14,397 nucleotides of DNA from JAUIBE01 sp035267185 (GCA_035267185.1 DATFLY010000062.1:1-14397), one strand, 5' to 3'; shown: positions 1 through 7,958, numbered from the stretch's first letter. Numbers and translations are program-made. Notes: generated by a model from the sequence alone, not told the origin.

Positions 1-479
1 TTGTGATCATGCAGATAGCCGGCGACGCTTTCGAAGCTGACGTTCCCCGCCTTGCCGCCTTTAACCTCTGCCCGAACCTCAACCAGCCCGCAGGGGCATT
101 CCAGCATGAAGTGAGTCTCTCCTTCCATCGGATCGACAATACCCTGATCCACGACAAACCGGCCCAGCGCGATGGTTGCGTGACCACACATGCTGCTGTA
201 ACCACCGTTATGAATAAACAAAACCCCAAGGTCAGCAGAAGGGTCGCAGGCTGCGGTGGGAATGACACCATACATCTCTGCGTGGCCACGCGGTTCGCGC
301 ATCAGCAATCTCCTGAGATGGTCATGGTTTTGCTGTGCATCACGACGACGTTCAAGAATGCTGTCGCCCTGCAGTTCGGGATAGCCACCGGTCACGATCC
401 GCACGGCTTCAGCACCAGTATGCATATCGGTAACCTGCAGTTTGATCTGTGTTCCCATACGCGTCATTGTATCTGCCAT
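1..479 (-). CDS. trans-3-hydroxy-L-proline dehydratase (proline racemase family), N-terminal part
   Basis: This gene runs off the left edge; 159 codons are visible from an ATG at 479. The enzyme family removes water from trans-3-hydroxy-L-proline to give Delta1-pyrroline-2-carboxylate in the cytoplasm. The sequence shows the proline racemase-family start DMHTG (residues 18-22), the stretch EPRGHAEMYG (62-71), then LGVLFIHNGGYSSMCGHA with the first catalytic Cys at residue 98. The EPRGH...MYG and HN-GYSSMCGH pattern matches, as I recall it, the dehydratase branch (human L3HYPDH type) better than 4-hydroxyproline epimerases. The deciding second active-site residue (Thr in dehydratases, Cys in racemases and epimerases) lies outside the window. 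The divergent neighbour encodes the enzyme for the next step, which supports the call. In-frame ATGs at 467 and 458 are alternative starts. Confidence 0.85.
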   Translation of the reverse strand, partial: MADTMTRMGTQIKLQVTDMHTGAEAVRIVTGGYPELQGDSILERRRDAQQNHDHLRRLLMREPRGHAEMYGVIPTAACDPSADLGVLFIHNGGYSSMCGHATIALGRFVVDQGIVDPMEGETHFMLECPCGLVEVRAEVKGGKAGNVSFESVAGYLHDH

Positions 480-502
480 GCCAGCTATCCCGGGAACGAG
501 TT

Positions 503-1417
503 GTGAAAATCTACAGCGCCAGTGATGTGGCTGAAAAACTTGCCTGGCCGGACCTGATTGCAAGTGTTGCACATGCATTTGCAGACCCGCCTGAGGTTCC
601 ACTGCGCGGGCATCATGATATTGATAAACAAAATTCGGGAGAAGTCACCCTGCTCACTATGCCAGCCTGGCGTTCTGACGAATACATAGGCGTAAAGCTG
701 GTCAACGTGGTCCCCGGGAACAGTGAAAGAGGGCTTCCCACCGTGGTTGGCACATATGTGCTGATGTCTGCTCAAACCGGGGAAACACTTGCAATCATTG
801 ACGCACCAGAGCTAACCGCAAGAAGAACTGCAGCCACATCAGCCCTGGCCGCAAGCAAACTGGCTCATCCGCAGGCAAAACGACACCTGGTGGTAGGCGG
901 GGGAAAACTTTCACCTTACCTCGCTGAAGCAATGCGCAGTGTTCGCTCAATTAAAGAAACAAGAATCTGGGCAAGAAATCCGGAGCAGGCCGAAATGGCC
1001 GCTGCAAAATCAGCTTCCAAGGTGGCGAATGACCTTGAATCGGCGGTCAGGCAGGCTGACATCATCAGTTGTGTTACCACGGCAACATCGCCGGTGGTTT
1101 TTGGCGCATGGCTCTCACCCGGTTCGCATCTCGACCTGGTCGGGGCCTTTCGCCCGGACATGCGCGAGACCGACGATGAAGCCATATGCAATTGTTGTGT
1201 TTTTGTCGACACCATTGAAGGCGCGTTGCATCAGGCCGGCGAATTGTCCGATCCGATTGAACGCGGTGTGATCTGCGCAGAGGATGTGCAGGCTGATCTG
1301 GCACAACTGATCACAGATGCGCATCCCGGGCGACAAAGCGATGAGCAGAAAACCCTGTTCAAATCAGTGGGCTCAGCAATCAGCGACTACGCCGCAGCCA
1401 CCTGCCTGCTGGGGTAA
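503..1417 (+). CDS. Delta1-pyrroline-2-carboxylate reductase (ornithine cyclodeaminase/mu-crystallin family)
   Basis: This 304-residue protein is an NAD(P)H-dependent reductase of the ornithine cyclodeaminase/mu-crystallin family, likely reducing Delta1-pyrroline-2-carboxylate to L-proline. Visible hallmarks are LLTMPAW and IGVKLVNVVPGN near the N-terminus, APELTARRTAATSALAA in the middle, a Rossmann turn written VVGGGKLS instead of the usual GxGxQ form, and VGAFRPDMRETDDEA near the catalytic Asp. True ornithine cyclodeaminases have a GGDCPGKTEL-type segment there, so I favour the imine reductase (LhpI-like); activity on the six-membered piperideine analogue is possible. I chose the GTG at 503 (protein start MKIYSASDV). 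The ATG at 449 would overlap the divergent dehydratase gene and adds residues unlike the family. The next gene begins 9 nt after its stop, so it heads an operon. Confidence 0.85.
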   Translation: MKIYSASDVAEKLAWPDLIASVAHAFADPPEVPLRGHHDIDKQNSGEVTLLTMPAWRSDEYIGVKLVNVVPGNSERGLPTVVGTYVLMSAQTGETLAIIDAPELTARRTAATSALAASKLAHPQAKRHLVVGGGKLSPYLAEAMRSVRSIKETRIWARNPEQAEMAAAKSASKVANDLESAVRQADIISCVTTATSPVVFGAWLSPGSHLDLVGAFRPDMRETDDEAICNCCVFVDTIEGALHQAGELSDPIERGVICAEDVQADLAQLITDAHPGRQSDEQKTLFKSVGSAISDYAAATCLLG

Positions 1418-1426
1418 AATTGCAGC

Positions 1427-2599
1427 ATGCAGCAAAAGCTCAATGTTTCGATCAGCCCAGGCGATGCTCCCGGCCCAACCGGTGAATTCAGAAAGACCCA
1501 CTATCCGGATACCAGCGATGCACAATGGAACGACTGGCGCTGGCAGATGCGCAATCGCCTGTCTTCTACGGCGGATTTGTCGCAGAAATTTGAACTGACA
1601 ATTGCCGAAAAAGAAGCCCTGGCCTTCCCGGGCCGCCCTTTCCCGGTCAGCATCACGCCTTATTACGCCTCATTAATCGATAACCGGCCAGATGATCCCC
1701 TCAGAAAAACCATGATTCCGGTTGGAAATGAATTTGTCCGTGGTCCCGGCGAATACTCCGACCCACTTGGTGAAGACCCCAACAGTCCCGTAGCGGGACT
1801 GGTACACCGTTACCCGGACCGGGTTTTGTTCCTGATGACCGATCACTGCCCGGTGTATTGCCGATACTGTACCCGTTCCCGACTGGTGGGCGGAAATGCT
1901 GACTGGGCCATGACCAAAGCCAGTTGGCAGAAGGCGATCGACTACATAGCAGCACGCCCTAACATTCATGATGTTTTGATTTCAGGCGGGGACCCGTTGA
2001 TTTACGGGGATCAAAAACTGGAATGGTTGCTCGGTCATTTGAGTGCGATCACGCATATCGATTTCATTCGTATCGGAACCAAAGTCCCCATGGTTCTTCC
2101 ACAACGAATCACTCCGGAGCTTTGCAAAATGCTGGCTCAGTTTCATCCCCTCTATTTCAGCATTCATGTAACACACGAAAATGAACTGACGGCTGAATCA
2201 CGGCAGGCCTGCGAGCTACTGTCGGATTCCGGCATTCCGCTTGGCAGCCAGACTGTTTTGCTGAAAGGCGTCAACGACAATGCTGATGCTCTGAAATCCA
2301 TGTTTCGCAGACTTCTCAGGATGCGGGTCAAGCCTTACTACCTGCTGCAGTGCGACCCGATTGAAGGCTCTGCACATTTCCGGACACCCATCAAAAAGGG
2401 AATTGAAATCATGCGGGCGCTCAGGGGTCGTCTTTCGGGTTACGGGATTCCCCGCTTCATCGTGGACCTGCCGGAAGGTGGCGGAAAAATTGCACTGGAA
2501 CCGGATTACCTTGAAAAAATTGAAAATGATGACTGGATTTTCCTGAGCGATCGAGATTCGAAGCATTACAAATACCATGATCCCGGAACTTCCCTGTGA
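1427..2599 (+). CDS. kamA: KamA-family radical SAM, PLP-dependent aminomutase (lysine 2,3-aminomutase-like)
   Basis: This 390-residue protein aligns by eye with clostridial lysine 2,3-aminomutase from its start (DAQWNDWRWQMRNRL) onward. The radical SAM cluster motif CPVYCRYC supplies Cys141, Cys145 and Cys148; SGGDPL follows; the PLP lysine is Lys354 in PEGGGK. Asp310 (QCD) and Asp347 (IVDLPEGGGK) sit 44 and 7 residues before it, the same spacing as Asp293, Asp330 and Lys337 of the clostridial enzyme, where the Asp pair holds the substrate's side-chain amine. This argues for a basic substrate (lysine, or perhaps arginine or ornithine) and against EpmB or glutamate 2,3-aminomutase. The protein ends 36 residues after the PLP lysine and lacks the C-terminal Cys cluster that binds zinc in the clostridial enzyme. 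There is no clear ribosome site; it starts 9 nt after the reductase stop and its own stop overlaps the next start, which suggests coupled translation. Confidence 0.82.
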   Translation: MQQKLNVSISPGDAPGPTGEFRKTHYPDTSDAQWNDWRWQMRNRLSSTADLSQKFELTIAEKEALAFPGRPFPVSITPYYASLIDNRPDDPLRKTMIPVGNEFVRGPGEYSDPLGEDPNSPVAGLVHRYPDRVLFLMTDHCPVYCRYCTRSRLVGGNADWAMTKASWQKAIDYIAARPNIHDVLISGGDPLIYGDQKLEWLLGHLSAITHIDFIRIGTKVPMVLPQRITPELCKMLAQFHPLYFSIHVTHENELTAESRQACELLSDSGIPLGSQTVLLKGVNDNADALKSMFRRLLRMRVKPYYLLQCDPIEGSAHFRTPIKKGIEIMRALRGRLSGYGIPRFIVDLPEGGGKIALEPDYLEKIENDDWIFLSDRDSKHYKYHDPGTSL

Positions 2600-3555
2600 A
2601 CACAGCGCCATCCAAAACCATGGCCGAAGCCCAACTGGCGTCTGCAGTCCTCATGATCCGACCTGTACGTTTTCAGAGCAACCCACTGACAGCCGAATCC
2701 AACCATTTCCAGGGCCGTAACCCCCTGGCTCCAATGGAGCAGCAGGAAGCAGCTGCGGTGGAGTTTGAACAATTGGCAATCGCCCTGCGCAAAGCAGGCA
2801 TTTCCGTTATCGATATCGATGATACTTTCGAGCCAAACACACCTGATGCAATATTTCCCAACAACTGGGTGAGCTTTCATAGTGATGGGACTGTTGTGCT
2901 TTATCCCATGGAAGCCAGCAATCGGCGCACAGAGCGGCGCCAGGACATTATTGAAACCCTTGCTGGTAAGCATGGCTTTCAGGTAAGCCGGATTGTTGAT
3001 TTGTCACACCATGAAAATTCCGGGCAGTTTCTGGAAGGCACTGGCAGCATGGTCCTGGACCGCGTCAACCACGTTGCTTATGCCTGCATGTCATCGCGAA
3101 CCTACCTGGGTCCACTGGGCGATTTTGCACAACAAATGGATTACGAGGTGATGGCATTTAATGCCGTCGATCGAAACGGTTCGGCGATTTATCACACCAA
3201 TGTCCTGATGAATTTGGGTGAAGTTCTCGCAGTCATCTGTGGGGAGGCCATCAGGGACGAAATGCAACGTTCTGCTGTCCTGAAAAGGCTGGAAGAAACG
3301 GGCCACAAGATTCTGACGCTAAGCTTAGAACAAATGAACTCCTTCGCAGGCAATATGCTCGAATTGCGTTCAGGCACAGGCGAACGCGTGATTGCCATGT
3401 CGCAGCAGGCAATGGATGCCCTGACCCCAGCCCAGATCGGGACGATCACTCGTCACGCCCACATTGTAAGCGTCCCGATCAACAACATCGAAAGCTCAGC
3501 CGGCGGCAGCGTTCGTTGCATGCTGGCAGAGATCCATCTTCCTCGAAACAACTGA
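2596..3555 (+). CDS. ctlX: CtlX-like citrulline ureidase/pentein-fold amidino hydrolase
   Basis: This 319-residue protein belongs to the amidinotransferase/pentein superfamily and resembles the CtlX group, characterised in Francisella as hydrolysing citrulline to ornithine, CO2 and ammonia. Visible motifs: LMIRPVRFQSNPLTAESNHFQ near the start, DAIFPNNWVSFH, EGTGSMVLDR, catalytic His200 in YHTNV, SFAGNML, and the nucleophile Cys308 in GSVRCMLAEIHLP almost at the C-terminus. Length and motif order fit a cytoplasmic single-domain member with no signal peptide. The GTG start shares four bases (GTGA) with the stop of the aminomutase gene, a typical coupling arrangement; an ATG at 2620 is the alternative. 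Citrulline is the default substrate, but the aminomutase next door makes a beta-amino acid substrate worth considering. Its exact substrate cannot be read from sequence alone. Confidence 0.82.
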   Translation: MNTAPSKTMAEAQLASAVLMIRPVRFQSNPLTAESNHFQGRNPLAPMEQQEAAAVEFEQLAIALRKAGISVIDIDDTFEPNTPDAIFPNNWVSFHSDGTVVLYPMEASNRRTERRQDIIETLAGKHGFQVSRIVDLSHHENSGQFLEGTGSMVLDRVNHVAYACMSSRTYLGPLGDFAQQMDYEVMAFNAVDRNGSAIYHTNVLMNLGEVLAVICGEAIRDEMQRSAVLKRLEETGHKILTLSLEQMNSFAGNMLELRSGTGERVIAMSQQAMDALTPAQIGTITRHAHIVSVPINNIESSAGGSVRCMLAEIHLPRNN

Positions 3556-3745
3556 TAAACGCCGCTGGACAAACTTCAACGCTGATTCAGCTGGTCAGGT
3601 CATTTCCGGAATGAATGGTTTCAGTATCGTAGATTCCTTCATCAGCCCCAAAAACTATTTTGCTGTATTAAGCCCAACCCATTCATGGTTTTGTTGGCTG
3701 ATATGGCATACTTCTCCCCGACTTTTGAGGAGCCTTTGCCATTCA

Positions 3746-4870
3746 ATGCACGCCAGAATCACCAGAAAAACCCAAAGAAACCGGATTTCACGGCTCACGT
3801 TGCTTGCATTGGCAGCACCCATGGTTCTGTTCCTGAACGCCTGCACCCAGTTTGGTCCTGGTCTTGTCAAAGCAGGACGCAACGACTACAACATCGCGGT
3901 CAGTCAAACCTCGAATGAGCAAACCCTGCTGAACCTGGTCCGGTTGCGCTACTCGGACAATCCCCTGTGGCTAAGCGTGGGCAGCGTGACCACCCAGTTC
4001 AACATCGCCAGCGGTGGAAGTGCCGGTTACGATCAACCCGAATCCGGGGATTACAACTGGAACCTTGGCGGGGCGGTGACTTATTCAGAAACACCAACCA
4101 TCACATACACCCCGGTCGTTGGTGAGGCTTTTGTCCGAAACATTCTTCGTCCAATGGATTTCGACACTTTTATGCTGCTGGCAAACTCAGGATGGGATAT
4201 TGATTCCCTGCTGCGGCTGACAGCCAGTCGTTTGAATGGCTTGCCCAATGCACCTACTTCAGAAGGCTCAACGCCTGAACTGGCTCCGGAATACAGGGAC
4301 TTTGTCAGAGCGACCGGCCTGCTGAGAGTCCTCCAGACAAAAGATGCCCTTCGTTTTCGCTACCAGGACCCGGGCGAAGACACCATACCGACCCTTTATA
4401 TCAGGGAGGATGCCCTGGATTGGCCGGAAGTGAGCCAGTTGCGCGAACTGCTGGGCCTGGAAGAGAAAAAGAGACTCTACAATTTACACATCATTGCCGA
4501 CAAACAGAATCCTGTCTCCATCGGAATCGATTTTCGCTCACTGGCAGAGATGCTTCAGTTTCTTTCAACCTCGGTTCAGATCCCGCACGATGATATTGAA
4601 GCCGGCAGGGTCGTTGTCACCCGCGATGAATCCGGAAGAACGTTTGACTGGGAAGAAGTCACCGACGGCCTGTTTGCCGTCCACTCGCAGGACAAATCTC
4701 CGGATTATGCGGCCGTCGCTGTTCGCTATCGTGGCAGCTGGTTTTACATCGATGACTCCGATATGCACACCAAGAATACCTTCCGGCTGCTCAGCATGGT
4801 GGGTTCAATCCTTGCCGGCAAGACAGAACAGGATCCGCCACCTGTTCTGACAATTCCTGTTGGACGGTAA
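3746..4870 (+). CDS. uncharacterised lipoprotein
   Basis: This 374-residue protein has a basic N-terminus, a hydrophobic stretch and a lipobox-like LNAC placing the lipidated Cys at residue 33. The next residue is Thr, so sorting to the outer membrane is expected. I know this family only as conserved hypothetical proteins. Recognisable blocks are a Tyr-Asn-x-Ala-Val segment followed by EQTLLNLVRLRYSDNP just after the lipobox, and near the end AVRYRGSWFYIDDSD followed by KNTFRLLS. The middle (DIDSLLRLTASRLNG and the following acidic part) looks helical. No enzyme motif is visible. I chose the ATG at 3746 because it puts the signal peptide at the start; a GAGGAG at 3727-3732 lies upstream with a rather long 13-nt gap. 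The in-frame ATG at 3611 would add 45 residues with no family resemblance. The 190 bases before it hold no gene or clear terminator that I can see. Confidence 0.72.
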   Translation: MHARITRKTQRNRISRLTLLALAAPMVLFLNACTQFGPGLVKAGRNDYNIAVSQTSNEQTLLNLVRLRYSDNPLWLSVGSVTTQFNIASGGSAGYDQPESGDYNWNLGGAVTYSETPTITYTPVVGEAFVRNILRPMDFDTFMLLANSGWDIDSLLRLTASRLNGLPNAPTSEGSTPELAPEYRDFVRATGLLRVLQTKDALRFRYQDPGEDTIPTLYIREDALDWPEVSQLRELLGLEEKKRLYNLHIIADKQNPVSIGIDFRSLAEMLQFLSTSVQIPHDDIEAGRVVVTRDESGRTFDWEEVTDGLFAVHSQDKSPDYAAVAVRYRGSWFYIDDSDMHTKNTFRLLSMVGSILAGKTEQDPPPVLTIPVGR

Positions 4871-4917
4871 CACCCTCCTTCACGCACCTGGCTCGATGCT
4901 TTGATGGGTTTGAATTG

Positions 4918-5667
4918 ATGAGCGAGCTCAACTCCGAATCACAATCCGACGGAAATGATGCACCCGAATGGGCCAGGCAGATGCGGCGCCTGACAAGCCA
5001 TCTGACCCATGACCTTGGTGGAGGCCCCCGGCCATGGAAGTTTGCCTGGGTGATCAATTTCCAAAAGGTTGGTACTTTTTTCTTTCTGGGCGGTCTGATG
5101 GCCTGGTACGACAACACCAGTACAGCGGCCTGGATCTACCTGGCATTGCATGGCAGCTATGGTCTTGCCTGGTTTATAAAGGACATCAGTTTTCCTGACC
5201 CTGCCTGGCAAATCAGGATCACAATCCCTGGCGGCCTGATGGCATTTGCGGGTGTGCTGGGATGGTACTGGGTTTTTGGCTGGTTGCTGATATCCGGCAC
5301 GGCAAAGGCTGATTACCCATTGCCAGACGGGGCCTGGTTCGCGTTATGCATCACACTTTGTGTTCTGGGAACCACGCTGATGGTGGCTGCAGACGCACAG
5401 AAGTACTTCACTTTACGTGTCAGACCAGGCCTGATCACAAACGGCCTGTTTCGCCATATCAGGCATCCCAATTACCTGGGAGAAATGCTGATCTACCTGA
5501 GCTTCGCCCTGATGGTCTGGCACTGGCTTCCGTTTGTTGTGCTGGCCTGGGTCTGGCTTTGCTTGTTCACAGTCAACATGATCATGAAAGAAGCCAGCAT
5601 GGCGCGCTACGCGGATTGGGCTGAATATCGAAAACGCAGCTGGTGGTTGATACCAGGAGTTTTTTAG
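4918..5667 (+). CDS. ICMT/DUF1295-like integral membrane protein
   Basis: This 249-residue protein has about six hydrophobic segments and a C-terminal block typical of the isoprenylcysteine carboxyl methyltransferase/DUF1295/steroid reductase-like superfamily: LRVRPGLITNGLFRHIR, then R182-H183-P184-N185-Y186-L187-G188-E189, ending in MARYADWAEYRKRSWWLIP. In the superfamily the RHPNY-x-GE motif lies at the cofactor site of membrane methyltransferases or reductases. The substrate cannot be told. The N-terminal 40 residues are polar and cytosol-like (SELNSESQSDGND). An ATG at 4918 is preferred over a TTG one codon earlier; neither has a strong ribosome site. It follows the lipoprotein gene after 47 nt on the same strand and could be cotranscribed with it. 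Confidence 0.7.
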   Translation: MSELNSESQSDGNDAPEWARQMRRLTSHLTHDLGGGPRPWKFAWVINFQKVGTFFFLGGLMAWYDNTSTAAWIYLALHGSYGLAWFIKDISFPDPAWQIRITIPGGLMAFAGVLGWYWVFGWLLISGTAKADYPLPDGAWFALCITLCVLGTTLMVAADAQKYFTLRVRPGLITNGLFRHIRHPNYLGEMLIYLSFALMVWHWLPFVVLAWVWLCLFTVNMIMKEASMARYADWAEYRKRSWWLIPGVF

Positions 5668-5863
5668 TTTCGCATCCGGACCAAATCGAAGCTCCCGGCT
5701 GGCAATTCAACGTTAAACCACAGATTACATGACTTACTTCACACGCTATCTGGTATCAATTCCTATTGAATAACGTTCTTTCGCTGGAACCAGTTGTGTC
5801 TCGTTTTGAGCAACAGGAATTTGAATACCGGTTTTTTGACCTAAATATCTATCGTCAACTTTC

Positions 5864-5870
5864 AGAGGAG
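5864..5870 (+). promoter_or_regulatory. ribosome binding site of the S9 peptidase gene
   Basis: AGAGGAG lies six bases before the ATG at 5877. It decides the start: the open frame extends 37 codons further upstream, but that part has no signal peptide and no ribosome site. Confidence 0.8.
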
Positions 5871-5876
5871 TTGAAC

Positions 5877-7958
5877 ATGTCCAGAATTCTTATCGTTTTT
5901 GTACTTGCTTTGGGCCTGTCGGCCTGTGGCAAGCAGGACCAGGCCACTGAGCAGCAGGCCGAAGCAGTGCCAGCTGCGGCAGAAGCCATCGAGGAAGTCA
6001 AAGAGGAAGTGGTTGAGGCAAAAGATGTCGACCTGATACCTCGCACCGTCATTTTCGGAAATGCCGATCGCACCATTGCCCGCATCAGCCCTGATGGTGC
6101 TCATGTCAGCTGGCTCGCACCTAAAGATGGTGTCATGAACGTCTGGGTAGCGCCGACCAGCGATCCATCCAATGCCAACGCCATCACAAATGACACCTAT
6201 CGTGGCATCCAGTTTTACCAGTGGGCACCCAACAGCAAGTTTGTGTATTACACACAGGACGATGGCGGGGATGAAAATTTTCATGTGTACTCGGCCAATG
6301 TCGAAACCGGTGAAGTGGTTGACCTGACACCTGTGAAGGAAGGCAGTCGAGCAACCATCCAGGCCATTTCTTCTGAGCGTCCAAACCATATTGTCGTTGG
6401 TATCAATGAACGTGACCCGCAGGTGTTTGATCTCTATATCGTTGACGTCACCACGGGCGAACGCGAATTGTTGATGGAAAGCCCGGGCTACGCCTCGTGG
6501 ATGATCGATAACAACCTGGTACCACGCTTCGGTCTGCTGCCAACGCCTGATGGTGGCGGCAACATCGTCGACATGGAAGGCAACCTGTTCGCAGAAATTG
6601 CAGCAGAAGACTTCCTGACCACCCAGGCTGTTGGATTTAACAAGGCCAATGACACTCTCTATTTCGTTGACAGCACCGGCAGGGACAAGGCCGCCCTGAC
6701 CGCTGTCTCAATTGAGACAAAAGAAGCCACTGTTATGGCAGAAAACCCCAATGCCGATATTTCAGCGCTTTTGATGGATCAGCGAACTTACGAGCCTGTG
6801 GCTTACAATGCCGATTACCTCAAATCAGCCTGGTATCCGCTGAATGATGAAATCGCGTCTGATCTTGAAGCGTTGACTGCTGAGCTGAATGGCTCACTCA
6901 GCATCGTTGCAACCACCCAGGACATGTCAACCTGGGTCGTTCACAATGATTCATCCAACAAGCCTGGCGCCTATTTCATCTTTAACAGCGAAGATGATTC
7001 TGTTTCGGAAATGGTGGTTCAGCGGCCTGACCTGGCCGAATACGAACTGGCCGCGATGCAACCGGTCACCATCGCTTCGCGGGATGGCCTGGAACTGGTC
7101 TCATACCTGACCCTGCCACTTAATAGTGATGCAGATGGTGACGGACGTCCGGAAGAACCGTTACCCATGGTTCTCGCTGTCCATGGTGGTCCCTGGGCCC
7201 GGGATGCTTATGGCTACAACGCCTGGCACCAGTGGCTGGCCAATCGCGGGTATGCAGTCCTTTCGGTGAATTATCGCGGGTCGACAGGCTTTGGTAAGTC
7301 CTTTGTCCGCGGCGCCATCAAGGAGTTTGCAGGCAAGATGCATGACGACCTGATCGACGGTGTTGCCTGGGCCGTTGAAGAAGGCATTGCCGATCCGGAC
7401 AAGGTTTCAATCGTCGGCGGATCCTATGGCGGCTACGCCACACTGATTGGTGTCAGCTTTACGCCTGACACCTTCGCCTGCGGCGTGGACCTGGTAGGCC
7501 CATCAAGCCTGGCAACCCTGATCGAAAGTTTCCCGGAGTACTGGAAGCCTTTCCTGCAGGGCACCTGGTACACCTATGTTGGCGATCCTGCCAATCCGGG
7601 AGAACGTGAAGACATGCTGGAACGCTCAGCCATCAGCCGTGTTGATGACATCAAGGTTCCATTACTGGTTGGACAGGGTGAAAACGACCCACGTGTGACC
7701 AAGCTGGAATCTGACCAATTGGTTGAAGCAATGGCAGAGAAGGAACTACCGGTGACATACGTCAACTTCCCGGATGAGGGACACGGATTTGCACGTCCTG
7801 AAAACCGGCTGGCGTTCTACTCAGTGATGGAAGGGTTCCTGGAGCGATGCCTGGGTGGACGCTCAGAGCCGGTCAATGATGCATTTGACGGCTCGACCAT
7901 TGAAATTCTTCATGGAGCCGAACATGTAAGCAATCTGCCCGAAGCAGCAGGACGTTAA
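5877..7958 (+). CDS. lipoprotein S9-family serine peptidase (prolyl oligopeptidase type)
   Basis: This 693-residue protein is an alpha/beta-hydrolase peptidase of family S9, expected to cut short peptides in the periplasm. It opens with a lipoprotein signal ending in LSAC (Cys17, next residue Gly, so probably outer-membrane anchored), then an acidic Glu/Ala-rich linker to about residue 50. A beta-propeller-like region follows (ISPDGAHVSWLAP, WAPNSKFVYYTQDDGGDENFHVY) to about residue 400, and then the catalytic domain. The nucleophile is Ser516 in GGSYGGY, with Asp604 in GENDPRV and His636 in DEGHGF; VHGGPWARD forms the oxyanion region. All three catalytic residues are present, so it should be active. 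The length fits acylaminoacyl-peptidase/dipeptidyl-peptidase-like S9 members. The gene stands alone on its transcript's 3' side, ending 33 nt before a strong terminator. About 210 bases separate it from the membrane-protein gene, long enough for its own promoter, though I could not fix one. Confidence 0.9.
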   Translation: MSRILIVFVLALGLSACGKQDQATEQQAEAVPAAAEAIEEVKEEVVEAKDVDLIPRTVIFGNADRTIARISPDGAHVSWLAPKDGVMNVWVAPTSDPSNANAITNDTYRGIQFYQWAPNSKFVYYTQDDGGDENFHVYSANVETGEVVDLTPVKEGSRATIQAISSERPNHIVVGINERDPQVFDLYIVDVTTGERELLMESPGYASWMIDNNLVPRFGLLPTPDGGGNIVDMEGNLFAEIAAEDFLTTQAVGFNKANDTLYFVDSTGRDKAALTAVSIETKEATVMAENPNADISALLMDQRTYEPVAYNADYLKSAWYPLNDEIASDLEALTAELNGSLSIVATTQDMSTWVVHNDSSNKPGAYFIFNSEDDSVSEMVVQRPDLAEYELAAMQPVTIASRDGLELVSYLTLPLNSDADGDGRPEEPLPMVLAVHGGPWARDAYGYNAWHQWLANRGYAVLSVNYRGSTGFGKSFVRGAIKEFAGKMHDDLIDGVAWAVEEGIADPDKVSIVGGSYGGYATLIGVSFTPDTFACGVDLVGPSSLATLIESFPEYWKPFLQGTWYTYVGDPANPGEREDMLERSAISRVDDIKVPLLVGQGENDPRVTKLESDQLVEAMAEKELPVTYVNFPDEGHGFARPENRLAFYSVMEGFLERCLGGRSEPVNDAFDGSTIEILHGAEHVSNLPEAAGR

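Noticed and set aside
449..502. Earlier ATG start for the reductase
   Set aside because: It would overlap the divergent gene's coding sequence and adds 18 residues unlike the family.
3..506. 167-residue rightward open frame at the left edge
   Set aside because: It lies opposite the dehydratase gene, whose translation shows clear family motifs; the rightward protein shows none.
3671..3699. Weak inverted repeat (AGCCCAAC / GTTGGCT) upstream of the lipoprotein
   Set aside because: It has a bulge, a 14-base loop and no T run; likely chance.
3611..3745. Upstream extension of the lipoprotein
   Set aside because: It would bury the lipoprotein signal peptide 45 residues in, and no good ribosome site precedes it.
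5750..5875. Possible promoters before the S9 peptidase (TTGAAT, TTGACC, TAAATA, TATCTA)
   Set aside because: No pair has acceptable spacing; the AT-rich stretch alone is not enough.
5766..5876. Upstream extension of the S9 peptidase
   Set aside because: A strong AGAGGAG and a classic lipoprotein signal mark the ATG at 5877.
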